Assembly (NCBI RefSeq): GCF_021245725.1
Contig: NZ_JAJGSX010000028.1
Location: 58,409-122,408, forward strand
Length of the DNA: 64,000 bases
DNA from: Pseudonocardia sp. TRM90224
GTDB taxonomy: Bacteria; Actinomycetota; Actinomycetes; Mycobacteriales; Pseudonocardiaceae
Direction: 5' to 3'
The notes below the pieces were generated by a model. That model was given only the letters and a program-made list of their open reading frames with translations, did no database searches and had not been told where the DNA came from. This document shows positions 49,027-57,211 of the stretch, in pieces; within the stretch, counting starts at the first letter, position 1; every line of letters starts with the position of its first letter. Position numbers and translations under genes: made by a program.

Positions 49027-50157
49027 GTGCTTCCAGTCGGGTGCGGCACGGGTCTCGAGGGCGTCACCGTCGGTTTCGGCGACGGCCCCGCGGTGCTGCG
49101 CGACGTCACGCTGCTCGCAGGGCCGGGTGAGGTGCTCGCGGTGGTCGGCCCGTCCGGCTGTGGAAAGACGACGGCGCTGCGGGCGGTCGCGGGGCTGCAG
49201 GCCGTCCGGGCGGGCACGGTGCGGGTCGGCGGCCGCGACGTCACGCGGATCCCGACGCCGCACCGCAACGTCGCGATGGTGTTCCAGGAGACGGCGCTGA
49301 TCCCGTTCCTCGACGTCGCGACGAACATGGCGACGGCGTCGGCGACGAAGGTCTCGCCCGACGTCGCGTCGCGGGTGGTGGAGCGCGGGCGGCGGCTGGG
49401 CATCGGGCGGCTCATGTCGCGGATGCCGCGCACGCTCTCCCCTGGGGAGTCGGGGCTCGCCGGGGTCGGCCGGGCGCTGGTGCGCAAGCCGGAGGTGTTC
49501 CTCTTCGACGAGCCGCTGGCGCACCTCGACGCCGGGCACCGCATCCGCACGCGCCGCACGATCGTCGAGTTCGTGAAGCGCACCGGCGTGGCCGCGATCT
49601 ACGTCACGCACGACCAGGCGGAGGCGATGGCGGTCGCCGACCGGCTCGCCGTGCTCCGCGAGGGTGCCGTGGTGCAGGTCGGGGCGCCGCGAGCGGTGTA
49701 CTCCCGCCCGGTCGACACGTTCGTCGCCGGGTTCGTCGGCAGCCCGGAGATCGGCATGCTCCCGGCGACCGTGGTGATCACCGAGACGGGCGCGGGGTTC
49801 CGCGTGGGCGGGCGCACGGTCCCGCTGTGGGACGTCGTGCCCGAGGGGGTGGGCGACGGGCAGCCGGTGCTGCTGGGTCTGCGCCCCGAGGACGTCAGCG
49901 AGGCCGTGAGCGGCGCCGATCCCGCCGCGGTCGCGATCCCGGCGGTCGTGCAGAGCGTCGAGCGGATCGGTCGCACCGCCGTCATCCGCGCGGCCGTCGC
50001 CGTGCCCGGCGAGGGTGATGGCGCGGTGCTCACCGCCCGCATGGATGCCGCGTCGAGCGTCGAGCGCGGCCAGCGCGTCGAGCTGGCGGTCGACGGCCGC
50101 CGCGCCCACGTGTTCGACCCGGTCAGCGGTGTGGCGATCGCGCACCCGTCAGCCTGA
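49027..50157 (+). CDS. Orphan MalK/UgpC-like ABC ATPase with altered signature motif
   Basis: The 376-residue ATPase has Walker A VVGPSGCGKTTALRAVAG, Q-loop VAMVFQETALIPFLDVATNM, Walker B VFLFDEPLAHLD, H-loop AIYVTHDQAEAM and a C-terminal TOBE-type domain (VLLGLRPEDV). The ABC signature, normally LSGGQ, reads LSPGESGLAGVGRAL, a Pro at the first Gly and no Gln. No permease or binding protein is adjacent. It may serve distant sugar importers, as MsiK does, or have reduced ATPase activity. GTG 49027 is chosen; earlier frames start inside the repeat. Confidence 0.83.
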   Translation: MLPVGCGTGLEGVTVGFGDGPAVLRDVTLLAGPGEVLAVVGPSGCGKTTALRAVAGLQAVRAGTVRVGGRDVTRIPTPHRNVAMVFQETALIPFLDVATNMATASATKVSPDVASRVVERGRRLGIGRLMSRMPRTLSPGESGLAGVGRALVRKPEVFLFDEPLAHLDAGHRIRTRRTIVEFVKRTGVAAIYVTHDQAEAMAVADRLAVLREGAVVQVGAPRAVYSRPVDTFVAGFVGSPEIGMLPATVVITETGAGFRVGGRTVPLWDVVPEGVGDGQPVLLGLRPEDVSEAVSGADPAAVAIPAVVQSVERIGRTAVIRAAVAVPGEGDGAVLTARMDAASSVERGQRVELAVDGRRAHVFDPVSGVAIAHPSA

Positions 50158-50661
50158 GCGCACCCGCTCGAACGCGGCCAAGGCCTCGTCGTTGAAGAGC
50201 ACGAAGCGGGCTTCCCGCACGTCCGTCGGCGTCGCGGCAACGGTGGAGATCGCGATCCGCGCGGCATCGTCCATCGGCCAGCCGTAGATGCCCGCCGAGA
50301 CCGCGGGGAACGCGACGGTCGCCGCACCCAGCTCGTCCGCGACCCGCAGCGACTCGCGGTAGCAGGAGGCGAGCAGCGCGGAGCGGTCCTCGCGCTGGGT
50401 GAAGACGGGCCCGACGGTGTGGATCACCCAGCGGGCGGGCAGGTCACCGGCGGTCGTGGCGACCGCCTGCCCGGTGGGGAGCCCGTCGGGGTAGCGGGTG
50501 GCGCGCAGCTCGCGGCACTCGGCGAGGATCGTGGGCCCGCCGCGCCGGTGGATGGCGCCGTCCACGCCGCCGCCGCCGAGCAGGCTCGAGTTGGCCGCGT
50601 TGACGACGGCGTCGACGTCGGCCTCGGTGATGTCGCCCCGCACGAGCACGATGTCGGTCAC
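50149..50661 (-). CDS. Macrodomain protein (ADP-ribose-binding, O-acetyl-ADP-ribose deacetylase-like)
   Basis: The 170-residue single macrodomain has VRGDITEADVDAVVNAANSSLLGGGGVDGAIHRRGG, the substrate-binding Asn and Gly-rich loop of YmdB/MacroD-type enzymes. It also has RWVIHTVGPVF, ATVAFPAVSAGIYGWPMDDA and a C-terminal FVLFNDEALAAFE. It binds ADP-ribose and probably removes it from proteins or O-acetyl-ADP-ribose. GTG 50661 follows GAGGATGAGCG. Its 3' end overlaps the convergent ABC ATPase gene by 9 bp. Confidence 0.92.
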   Translation of the reverse strand: MTDIVLVRGDITEADVDAVVNAANSSLLGGGGVDGAIHRRGGPTILAECRELRATRYPDGLPTGQAVATTAGDLPARWVIHTVGPVFTQREDRSALLASCYRESLRVADELGAATVAFPAVSAGIYGWPMDDAARIAISTVAATPTDVREARFVLFNDEALAAFERVRSG

Positions 50662-50705
50662 CCGCTCATCCTCTCTGGTGCGAGCGTTCGCCGCCGGGCA
50701 ACCTG

Positions 50706-50763
50706 CCCACCGTTTTGCCAACCTGCACGCCCTGCGGGGTCTGCAGGTTGGCAAAACGGTGGG
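50706..50763. terminator. Hairpin of the CCCACCGTTTTG family, copy 2
   Basis: Perfect 22-bp arms, CCCACCGTTTTGCCAACCTG onward (50706-50727) and their complement (50742-50763), surround a 14-nt loop. The outer CCCACCGTTTTG portion and the following GGGGAACTTC match copy 1 at 34815-34877. It lies downstream of the Lrp gene and upstream of the macrodomain gene, both on the minus strand, so it probably ends lrp transcription. Confidence 0.8.
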
Positions 50764-50777
50764 GAACTTCGGGCGGG

Positions 50778-51278
50778 TTACGGCCGGCGGGTAGGGGGTT
50801 GGTCGGCGGTCGTCGGCCGGATCGGGCTCAGGTGCGGGCGGTCGAAGATCAGGTAGGTCTGGGCGTGGCCGACTTCTTGCCGGCTGACGAGGTGGTCGAC
50901 GATCAGCCGTTGCAGCTCGCCGCTGTCGCGGACCGCGACGTGCACGAAGTAGTCCTCCGGCCCCGAGACGTTGTAGAGGGCGAGCGTCTCGGGCAGCGCG
51001 AGCGCGGCGGCGATGAACGACTCGACCAGGTCGCGCCGGTGCGGGCGCAGCTGCACGGCGATGAACGCGTGCAGGCCGCGGCCCAGCCGCGCCGGGTCGA
51101 CCACCGCCCGCACCCCCGAGATCACACCGAGCGAGCGCAGCCGCCGCACCCGCTCGTGGCACGACGAGGTGGCGAGACCGACCCGGGCCGCCAGCTCCTT
51201 GTTGGTGATCGACGCGTCGTCCTGCAGCTGGTCGAGAATCCGCCAGTCAACCGGATCGAGATGCACTTCTTCGGCCAT
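50778..51278 (-). CDS. Lrp/AsnC-family transcriptional regulator
   Basis: The 166-residue protein has the HTH LDPVDWRILDQLQDDASITN, KELAARVGLATSSCHERVRRLRSLGVISG and an RAM ligand domain (VQLRPHRRDLVESFIAAALALPE, VSGPEDYFVHVAVRDSGELQ). I take ATG 51278; ATG 51320 would add 14 residues. It is divergent from a DUF2000-LysE pair, a frequent arrangement in which Lrp controls amino-acid export. An amino acid is the likely effector. Confidence 0.9.
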   Translation of the reverse strand: MAEEVHLDPVDWRILDQLQDDASITNKELAARVGLATSSCHERVRRLRSLGVISGVRAVVDPARLGRGLHAFIAVQLRPHRRDLVESFIAAALALPETLALYNVSGPEDYFVHVAVRDSGELQRLIVDHLVSRQEVGHAQTYLIFDRPHLSPIRPTTADQPPTRRP

Positions 51279-51337
51279 GTGCCGGACGATATCCGGATCG
51301 GTTTGCACGAACCCGGACATCCCACGAGATTAGGTGC

Positions 51338-51766
51338 ATGGTTGCGCGTTGCGTTCTCGTTCTCGACCCCGACGCCCCGCGATGGCTGATCGCGAACACC
51401 GCCGCCGTGCTCGGCGCGTCGATGGGCGTGCGCGGCCTCGTCCCGCTCGGCCCCGACCTCACCGACGCCGACGGCGCCCGCTGGGCCGGCACCGCCGAGG
51501 TCGTCGTGCCCGTGCTCGCCGGAACACCCGACCAGCTTGTCACCCTCCACACCGAGGCGACCGCGGCGGGTCTCACGGTCGTGGCCTTCCCCGACACCGC
51601 CCAGCGTTCGCCCACCTATGCCGACTTCGCCGCCGCCATGAGCGCCACCCCGACCGCCGACGTGCGCATCCACGGGCTCGCGCTGATCGGCGCCGGCAAC
51701 GCAGTCCGGCGGCTCACCCGCACGTTCGCCCCGCTCGGCGAGCCCGTCCCGACCCCGGTGCCATGA
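51338..51766 (+). CDS. DUF2000 family protein
   Basis: The 142-residue protein has the family layout: CVLVLDPDAPRWLIANTAAVLG, the VVPVLAGTPDQLVTLHTEA strand-helix and late LALIGAGNAVRRLTRTFAPL. The fold is thought to resemble peptidyl-tRNA hydrolase 2, with no proven activity. ATG 51338 is the start. Its stop overlaps the ATG of the LysE exporter gene, and the two are divergent from lrp, so they probably form an Lrp-controlled unit. Confidence 0.84.
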   Translation: MVARCVLVLDPDAPRWLIANTAAVLGASMGVRGLVPLGPDLTDADGARWAGTAEVVVPVLAGTPDQLVTLHTEATAAGLTVVAFPDTAQRSPTYADFAAAMSATPTADVRIHGLALIGAGNAVRRLTRTFAPLGEPVPTPVP

Positions 51767-52374
51767 CGCTCGACCGCTGGCTCGCGTTCCTCGGCGTGCT
51801 CGTCGTGGTGTTGTGCACGCCCGGGCCCGACTTCGCCGTCGTGCTGCGGCACGCCCTGCGCAGCCCGCGCCGCGGCGCGCTGGCGGCCGCGGGTGTCGTG
51901 TGCGGCCTCGGCGTGCACACGACGGCCGCCGGGCTCGGGCTGTCCGCGCTGGTCACGGCGCATCCCGACGTGCTCGTGGTGATCCGCTACGCCGGCGCCG
52001 CCTACCTCGTGTGGCTGGGTGTGCAGGCGATCCGCGCCGCGATCGCCGCCTGTGGGGAGCCGACCGAGGACCCGCCGGGCTCGGCCCGCCCGTTCGTCGA
52101 CGGCTTCGCCGGCAACCTGCTCAACCCGAAGGCGCTGCTGTTCTTCCTCGGCCTCATCCCGCAGTTCGTCGTGCCGGGGCCCGCCGTGACCGCCCAGATC
52201 CTCGTGCTCGCCGGCTCGACGGTGGCCGCATCCGTCGTGTGGTGGAGCGTGGTCGTGCTGCTCGCCGCGCAAGGCAGGGCCGCGATGCGACGCCGACCCG
52301 TCCGCCGCTCGGTCGACGGGATCGCGGGCACGGCGCTGATCGGCGTGGCGATCGGAGTCGCAACAGCGGCCTAA
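51763..52374 (+). CDS. LysE/RhtB-family amino-acid exporter
   Basis: The 203-residue membrane protein has five to six helices. LysE landmarks are FLGVLVVVLCTPGPDFAVVL, GALAAAGVVCGLGVHTTAAG, IRYAGAAYLVWLGVQAIRAA and FAGNLLNPKALLFFLGLIPQ. It exports an amino acid or derivative. ATG 51763 overlaps the DUF2000 stop (ATGA). It converges with the DUF3040 gene with only 7 bp between the stops, so no separate terminator is present. Confidence 0.9.
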   Translation: MTLDRWLAFLGVLVVVLCTPGPDFAVVLRHALRSPRRGALAAAGVVCGLGVHTTAAGLGLSALVTAHPDVLVVIRYAGAAYLVWLGVQAIRAAIAACGEPTEDPPGSARPFVDGFAGNLLNPKALLFFLGLIPQFVVPGPAVTAQILVLAGSTVAASVVWWSVVVLLAAQGRAAMRRRPVRRSVDGIAGTALIGVAIGVATAA

Positions 52375-52381
52375 TGGTGCC

Positions 52382-52696
52382 TCAGCGGAGCTCCCGCACC
52401 ACGCGGCGGCCGACCCAGCAGGCTCCGGCCGTCACGAGGAGCGTCGCCGCCATCGCGAGCCCACCGCCGGCGCCGCCGATCGCCATGGCGAGCGCGACGA
52501 GGAGCAGCGCGGCGAGCACCACCCCGCCGAGCACGGCGCGGGACTGCTGGTCCAGCCGTGGCACGCCGCGTTGCAGCATCGTGGCGAGCGCCGGGTCCTC
52601 GGCGTCGAGCTGGCGTTCCAGCGCGTCGAGCCGGGTCCGTTCGGCCTCGGTCAGCCGGCGACCGTGCGGGCGGCCCTGCGGGCGTTCATCGAGCAT
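52382..52696 (-). CDS. DUF3040 membrane protein
   Basis: The 104-residue protein starts with the DUF3040 hallmark LTEAERTRLDALERQLDAEDPALATML and then has two membrane helices (AVLGGVVLAALLLVALAMAI and GGGLAMAATLLVTAGACWVG). Function is unknown; actinobacterial family. ATG 52696 is taken; a frame to 52801 is open but has unusual composition. Confidence 0.84.
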   Translation of the reverse strand: MLDERPQGRPHGRRLTEAERTRLDALERQLDAEDPALATMLQRGVPRLDQQSRAVLGGVVLAALLLVALAMAIGGAGGGLAMAATLLVTAGACWVGRRVVRELR

Positions 52697-52773
52697 GTGA
52701 TCGGGGTACCCGGCGAAGCCATTTGTTGCACGTGGTTGTTGCACGTGACGCGTCGAGTTTCCCGGGGGTTGCC

Positions 52774-53631
52774 ATGGGCGGCGGCGAGGTTGCGGCGTCA
52801 CCGCCGTGGGAGCGGCTGCGGCGGATCGCGCGCACGGTCGCGCGGCAGTGCGGCCCTGCGGCGGGCGCCGGCCTGCCGACGCTGCTGCGGCACCCGGTCT
52901 GGACCGAGCGCGTCGAGCAGGGCGCCGGCACGGGTGTGGTCGTGGTGCCGGGGTTCGGCGGTGTCGACGCGAGCATGCTCGTGCTGCGTACCTGGCTGCA
53001 CCGCCGCGGGTACGCCCCGATCGGCGCGGCGCTCGGCCTGAACCTCGGCTGCACCGCCGCGCTCGTTGACCGCCTCGAACGCACGGCGGCCGAGCACGCG
53101 GCCCGCACCGGCGGGCCGGTCGTCCTGCTCGGGCACAGCCGCGGCGGCCTGCTCAGCCGGATGGTCGCGGTGCGCCGGCCGGAGCTGGTCGCCGGGCTGG
53201 TCATGCTCGGCAGCCCGGTGCTCGACCCGCTCGACGTCCGTGGGCTCGCCGCCCCCGTGCTGCAGGTGCTGCTACGGCTATCGGCGTTGGGCGTGCGCGG
53301 CCTGCTCGACGGCGGCTGCCTCGACGGACCGTGCCGCGACGCGACCGCGCTCGGGCTCGCCGCGCCGCTGGACGTGCCGGCGCTCGCGTTCTTCTCGCGC
53401 GAGGACGGGGTGGTCGCCTGGCAGGCGTGCCGCGACCCCGCAGCGGAGTGGGTCGAGGTCACCAGCAGCCATACCGGGATGGGCACCGACCCCGTCCTCT
53501 ATACGGCTCTTGCGCGGTGGCTCAGGCTCGCCGGCGCGCGATCCGATGGTGGACGAGGACGCTCAGCCCCAGCCAGAACATCGGGAATGCCGGCCAGAAG
53601 AACGGCACCGGGCCCATCACCCACCGCGTGA
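52774..53631 (+). CDS. Alpha/beta hydrolase (lipase-like) with a C-terminal frame overlap
   Basis: The 285-residue hydrolase has GVVVVPGFGGVDASMLVLRT, the nucleophile elbow VVLLGHSRGGLLSRMVAV with catalytic Ser, and the late acid/His region ALAFFSREDGVVAW and TSSHTGMGTDPVLY. The fold is complete by about residue 252 (ALARWLRLAG). The last 30 residues are low-complexity and lie antiparallel over the DUF1707 gene (110-bp overlap). The original stop may have been lost, or the overlap is tolerated. Confidence 0.8.
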   Translation: MGGGEVAASPPWERLRRIARTVARQCGPAAGAGLPTLLRHPVWTERVEQGAGTGVVVVPGFGGVDASMLVLRTWLHRRGYAPIGAALGLNLGCTAALVDRLERTAAEHAARTGGPVVLLGHSRGGLLSRMVAVRRPELVAGLVMLGSPVLDPLDVRGLAAPVLQVLLRLSALGVRGLLDGGCLDGPCRDATALGLAAPLDVPALAFFSREDGVVAWQACRDPAAEWVEVTSSHTGMGTDPVLYTALARWLRLAGARSDGGRGRSAPARTSGMPARRTAPGPSPTA

Positions 53632-53926
53632 TCATGGCGACCACGAGGATGCCGACGAGCACGGCGTGCACCGCGAGCCGGGTCCGTGCCGCGGACGACA
53701 GCTGTTTCGGCGCCGGTGGTTGGGGCGGCGGTTCCGGCAGGTCGGTGGTCAGCGCCGCGAGGTCGTCGGCGGTGCGTGCCGCGTAGGCCGCGACCTGCCG
53801 CTCGTCGGCCTCCTCCAGCGTCAGCCGGCCCTCCGCGGCCGCGTCGCGGATGCGGGTCGCGACGACCTCGCGCTCGTCGTCCGACACCCGCACGGTGTGT
53901 GGGGAAATGTCCTTGGTTGTGTTCAT
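53522..53926 (-). CDS. DUF1707 (SHOCT-like) membrane protein
   Basis: The 134-residue protein begins with the DUF1707 domain (VRVSDDEREVVATRIRDAAA, EGRLTLEEADERQVAAYAAR, TADDLAALTTDLP). This is followed by a Pro-rich linker and a hydrophobic hairpin (TRLAVHAVLVGILVVAMITR and PVPFFWPAFPMFWLGLSVLV). The family is a common actinobacterial membrane-associated regulator-like protein of unknown function. ATG 53926 lies one base from the multicopper oxidase stop (53928), so it is in the same transcription unit. Confidence 0.87.
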   Translation of the reverse strand: MNTTKDISPHTVRVSDDEREVVATRIRDAAAEGRLTLEEADERQVAAYAARTADDLAALTTDLPEPPPQPPAPKQLSSAARTRLAVHAVLVGILVVAMITRWVMGPVPFFWPAFPMFWLGLSVLVHHRIARRRA

Positions 53927-53927
53927 G

Positions 53928-55466
53928 TCACAGCACCTCGATCGTTGCCATCATCATCATGTCTTCGTGTTCCAGGTTGTGGCAGTGCGCGACGAACCGG
54001 CCGCGGAACTCGGGGAACCGGGTCACGATCGTCACGGTCTGCGCGGGGCCGACGGCCACGGTGTCCTTCCAGCCGCGGTCGGTGGCGGCGAGCCCGCCGG
54101 TGCGGTCGACCACCTGGAACGGTGCGGAATGCACGTGGACGGGGTGGTCGCCGTCGGAGGTGATCGTCCACGTCTCCAGCTGGCGCAGGCGCGGTGTGGC
54201 GTCGGGCCGGCTGGGGTCGAACGGCGCCCCGTTGATCGTCCACTGGCCGCTGGTGCGGGCGAACGCGAGCCGGCGGGCCGTCGAGGCCTTCGCCGGGTCG
54301 AGCGGCTCGACGTCGGCGAGCCGCGCGAGGACGCGGCTGTCGTCGGCGGCGGCCCCGGTCACCCGGAACCGCATGACCTGCGCCGTCGGGCCGCTGCCGA
54401 GCCCGTTGCGCAGCTCGACCGTGGTGCCGGCGGCCAACCCGCCGAAGTCGATCACCACGTCGTAACGCTCGGCGGGGGACACCGGGAGCGCGGTGTGCGC
54501 CACCGGCTCGGCCAGCAGCCCGCAGTCGCTGCCAACCTGGACGATCGGCGCGACCGGCGGGTCCAGCTCGAACCTGAACTGCCGCGCGTTGGACGCGTTG
54601 AGGATGCGGAACCGGTAGCGCCTCGCCGTCACGTCGAGCTCGGGCCACGGCGCCCCGTTGACCAGCACGACGTCGCCGAGCACCCCACCCGCGTACGGCT
54701 CCTCGACCCCGGCGACGCTGCTCAGCGTGCGGTCGAGCGACGGGTAGGCCAGCGAGCCGTCGGCGCCGAACGCGCGATCGCACACCAGCAACGGGATGTC
54801 GTGCTCGCCGGTCGGGAGCCCGAGGGCGTCCTCGGCGGGGTCGTGGATCAGGTAGGAGCCGAAGAGCCCGCGCCACACCTGCGGGCCGGTGAAGTCCATC
54901 CGGTGGTCGTGGTACCAGAGCGACGCCGCCTGCTGCCGGTTCGGGTAGCGGTACTCGCGGGTGCCGACGGCAACGTCGCCCGCCGGATGGGTGTGCTGGC
55001 CGGTCCAGCCCTCGGGGACGAGGAAGTCGGTGGGGAACCCGTCGGAGTCGGCCGGGGTCGCGCCGCCGTGCAGGTGCAGGACGGTCGGCACCGGCAGCTC
55101 GGTGTGCAGCCGCAGCAGCACCGTCCGATCGCGCTCGGCGACGATCGTCGGGCCCGGGAACGACCCGTCGTACCCCCACACCGGGGTCGGGACGCCGGGC
55201 AGTATCTCCGCGACACCCGGGCGGGCGGTGATGTCGTAGACGTCGGTCCCCGCGTTCCGGCTGGTCGGCTGCGCGCGCGGCAGGATCGGCAGCGGCACCC
55301 CGAACGGGGCGGGCAGCGGCACCGCGCTGGTGAGCAGCGCCGCCCCCGGCGTCGTCTCCGGGAGCAGGCTGCAGCCGCTCAGCGCGAGACCGGTGGCTGC
55401 CACGCCGATGCCGAGCCCGGTCGTCCGGATCAGCTGGCGACGGGTCAGCGTCGAGGTGGAGGCCAT
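53928..55466 (-). CDS. Secreted multicopper oxidase (Tat lipoprotein)
   Basis: The 512-residue three-domain cupredoxin oxidase has a Tat signal (TLTRRQLIRTTGLGIG) ending in a lipobox (ALSGC). The copper ligands are complete: HLHGGATP, WYHDHRMD, HPVHVHSAPF and HCHNLEHEDMMMM, so both the type 1 and trinuclear sites should form. The C-terminal HEDMMMM gives a Met ligand and Met cluster typical of CueO/bilirubin-oxidase-like enzymes. Roles could be copper resistance or phenol oxidation. ATG 55466 follows the upstream membrane gene by 10 bp. Confidence 0.92.
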   Translation of the reverse strand: MASTSTLTRRQLIRTTGLGIGVAATGLALSGCSLLPETTPGAALLTSAVPLPAPFGVPLPILPRAQPTSRNAGTDVYDITARPGVAEILPGVPTPVWGYDGSFPGPTIVAERDRTVLLRLHTELPVPTVLHLHGGATPADSDGFPTDFLVPEGWTGQHTHPAGDVAVGTREYRYPNRQQAASLWYHDHRMDFTGPQVWRGLFGSYLIHDPAEDALGLPTGEHDIPLLVCDRAFGADGSLAYPSLDRTLSSVAGVEEPYAGGVLGDVVLVNGAPWPELDVTARRYRFRILNASNARQFRFELDPPVAPIVQVGSDCGLLAEPVAHTALPVSPAERYDVVIDFGGLAAGTTVELRNGLGSGPTAQVMRFRVTGAAADDSRVLARLADVEPLDPAKASTARRLAFARTSGQWTINGAPFDPSRPDATPRLRQLETWTITSDGDHPVHVHSAPFQVVDRTGGLAATDRGWKDTVAVGPAQTVTIVTRFPEFRGRFVAHCHNLEHEDMMMMATIEVL

Positions 55467-55476
55467 GATCGCCGGC

Positions 55477-55869
55477 TCACTTCTGCCAGACCGTCGCGAG
55501 CATCGACGCGTAGCCGCCGAACAGCGCGACACCGAGCGGGATGTGCACGGCCATCAGCCCGCCGCCGCCGACGAACAGCTGGACGACGATCGCGACGAAC
55601 AGCCCGGCGCTGATCGCCGCGGCCCGTGCCGGCACGCTGCCGCGCCGCCACGCGATGATCGCGATGACGAGCTGCACCAGCGAGATCAGCACCACGATCA
55701 GGCCGCCGAGGCCGTGTGCCGCGTCGGCGCCCGCGGTGCCGGCGAGGATCTGTCCTGCGAGCAGCGCCTGCGCGAGCACGCCGAGCGCGCCGATGGTGAC
55801 CACGACCCGCAAGGTCGTGCTCAGCGCGCCGGCGGGGCGGGTGGTGGGAGCAACCGACGGAGATGTCAT
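55477..55869 (-). CDS. Four-helix membrane protein upstream of multicopper oxidase
   Basis: The 130-residue protein has four predicted helices: LRVVVTIGALGVLAQALLAG, GLGGLIVVLISLVQLVIAII, AAAISAGLFVAIVVQLFVGG and VHIPLGVALFGGYASMLATV. His residues in helices two and four could bind heme or metal, but I recognise no named family. It lies directly upstream of the oxidase gene and may help it. ATG 55869 is the start. It is divergent from the histidine kinase gene. Confidence 0.78.
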   Translation of the reverse strand: MTSPSVAPTTRPAGALSTTLRVVVTIGALGVLAQALLAGQILAGTAGADAAHGLGGLIVVLISLVQLVIAIIAWRRGSVPARAAAISAGLFVAIVVQLFVGGGGLMAVHIPLGVALFGGYASMLATVWQK

Positions 55870-56035
55870 GCCGATGATGTTCGTGCCGCGGGGCCCTCGT
55901 GCGCGTCGTGCGCAGGGCGGCTGCTGACCTGCGGCGGCTGCGGCAGCGGACCCGACGGGCGTACGTCCTGGGCGGTACCGCGGGGTGCGCCTGTGGGATG
56001 ACGCGGCCGTCCCCGCGCTGGCCTACGGTGGCGCG

Positions 56036-57211
56036 GTGAGCTCCCGGCCGTCCTCGTCGAAGGCGCGCCCCGCCTGGTGGGGTGGCGTCTTCCAGACCAT
56101 CGTCCTGCCGCTGCTGCTCGCGCTCTTCGCCTTCGTCGGCACGTACTGGGCGGGGATGCACCAGCCCGACGCGCGGCCGCTCGACTGGTTCGCGTACGCG
56201 TTGGTGCTGGCCGGTCCGGTGCTGCTGGTCTTCCGGCGCGCCAACCCGCCGGCGGTGTTCGCCGGCATCACGGTGCTGATCATCGCGTACGTCGTGCTCG
56301 CCTACCCGTACGGGCCGATGTTCTTCGCCGGGCTCGTCGCGCTGTTCTCCGCGGTCGCCGCCGGGTACCGGCTGGCGCCGTTCGTGACGGTCGGGGTGGT
56401 GTTCGGTTGGCTCGCGTTGATGCAGCTGATCCGCTTCGACTTCGAGATCGGGGTCTTCAGCGGCCTCGCGACCTGGCTCTCGGTGACGGCGGTCGTCATC
56501 GCGGCCGCGGAGCTGTGGAGGGCACGGCGGGAACGGCAGGCGCAAGCCCGTGCGGCGCTCGCCGAGACCGAGCGCAGGCGGGGGAGCGAGGAGCGGCTGC
56601 GGATCGCGCAGGAGCTGCACGACGTGCTCGGCCACCACGTCTCGCTGATCAACGTGCAGGCCGGTGTTGCGCTCTACCTCATGGACGACGACCCCGAGCA
56701 GGCCCGCACCGCGCTCACCGCGATCAAGCAGTCGAGCAAGGACCTGCTCCGCGAGATGCGCTCGACGCTGGGCGTGCTCCGCGGCGTCGACGAGGCGCCG
56801 CGGCACGACCCCGTCCCGGGGCTCGACCAGCTCGACCGGCTGGTGGCCGACACCAGCGGTGCCGGGCTGCCGGTCGAGCTGGACGTGCGCGGCACGCCGC
56901 GGCAGCTGCCCCCGACCGTCGACCTCGCGGCGTACCGGATCATCCAGGAGTCGCTGACCAACGCCCGTCGCCACGCCGGCACCGCCACCGCCACGGTCGT
57001 GCTGGAGTACGCCGACGACGGGCTCACCGTGCACGTTGAGGACGACGGGCAGGGCGCGGCCGCCGCGCCACCGGCCCCCGGCGGCGGCAACGGCCTGCCG
57101 GGGATGCGTGCGCGCGCCACGGCACTCGGTGGCACGATCACCAGCGGTCCCCGTGACGAGGGCGGGTTCGCCGTCCACGCCCACCTGCCGACGACCGGAG
57201 CGAGTTCATGA
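56036..57211 (+). CDS. Two-component sensor histidine kinase (HisKA_3, NarL-type partner)
   Basis: The 391-residue kinase has an N-terminal membrane domain of about five helices (VLPLLLALFAFVGTYWAGMH, AVFAGITVLIIAYVVLAYPY, FVTVGVVFGWLALMQLIRFD), then the phosphoacceptor His in RLRIAQELHDVLGHHVSLIN and an ATPase domain (IIQESLTNARRHAG, VHVEDDGQGA, GNGLPGMRARATALGG). It belongs to the DesK-like group. GTG 56036 is taken; GTG 55985 is open too. Its stop overlaps the response-regulator start (ATGA). Confidence 0.91.
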   Translation: MSSRPSSSKARPAWWGGVFQTIVLPLLLALFAFVGTYWAGMHQPDARPLDWFAYALVLAGPVLLVFRRANPPAVFAGITVLIIAYVVLAYPYGPMFFAGLVALFSAVAAGYRLAPFVTVGVVFGWLALMQLIRFDFEIGVFSGLATWLSVTAVVIAAAELWRARRERQAQARAALAETERRRGSEERLRIAQELHDVLGHHVSLINVQAGVALYLMDDDPEQARTALTAIKQSSKDLLREMRSTLGVLRGVDEAPRHDPVPGLDQLDRLVADTSGAGLPVELDVRGTPRQLPPTVDLAAYRIIQESLTNARRHAGTATATVVLEYADDGLTVHVEDDGQGAAAAPPAPGGGNGLPGMRARATALGGTITSGPRDEGGFAVHAHLPTTGASS

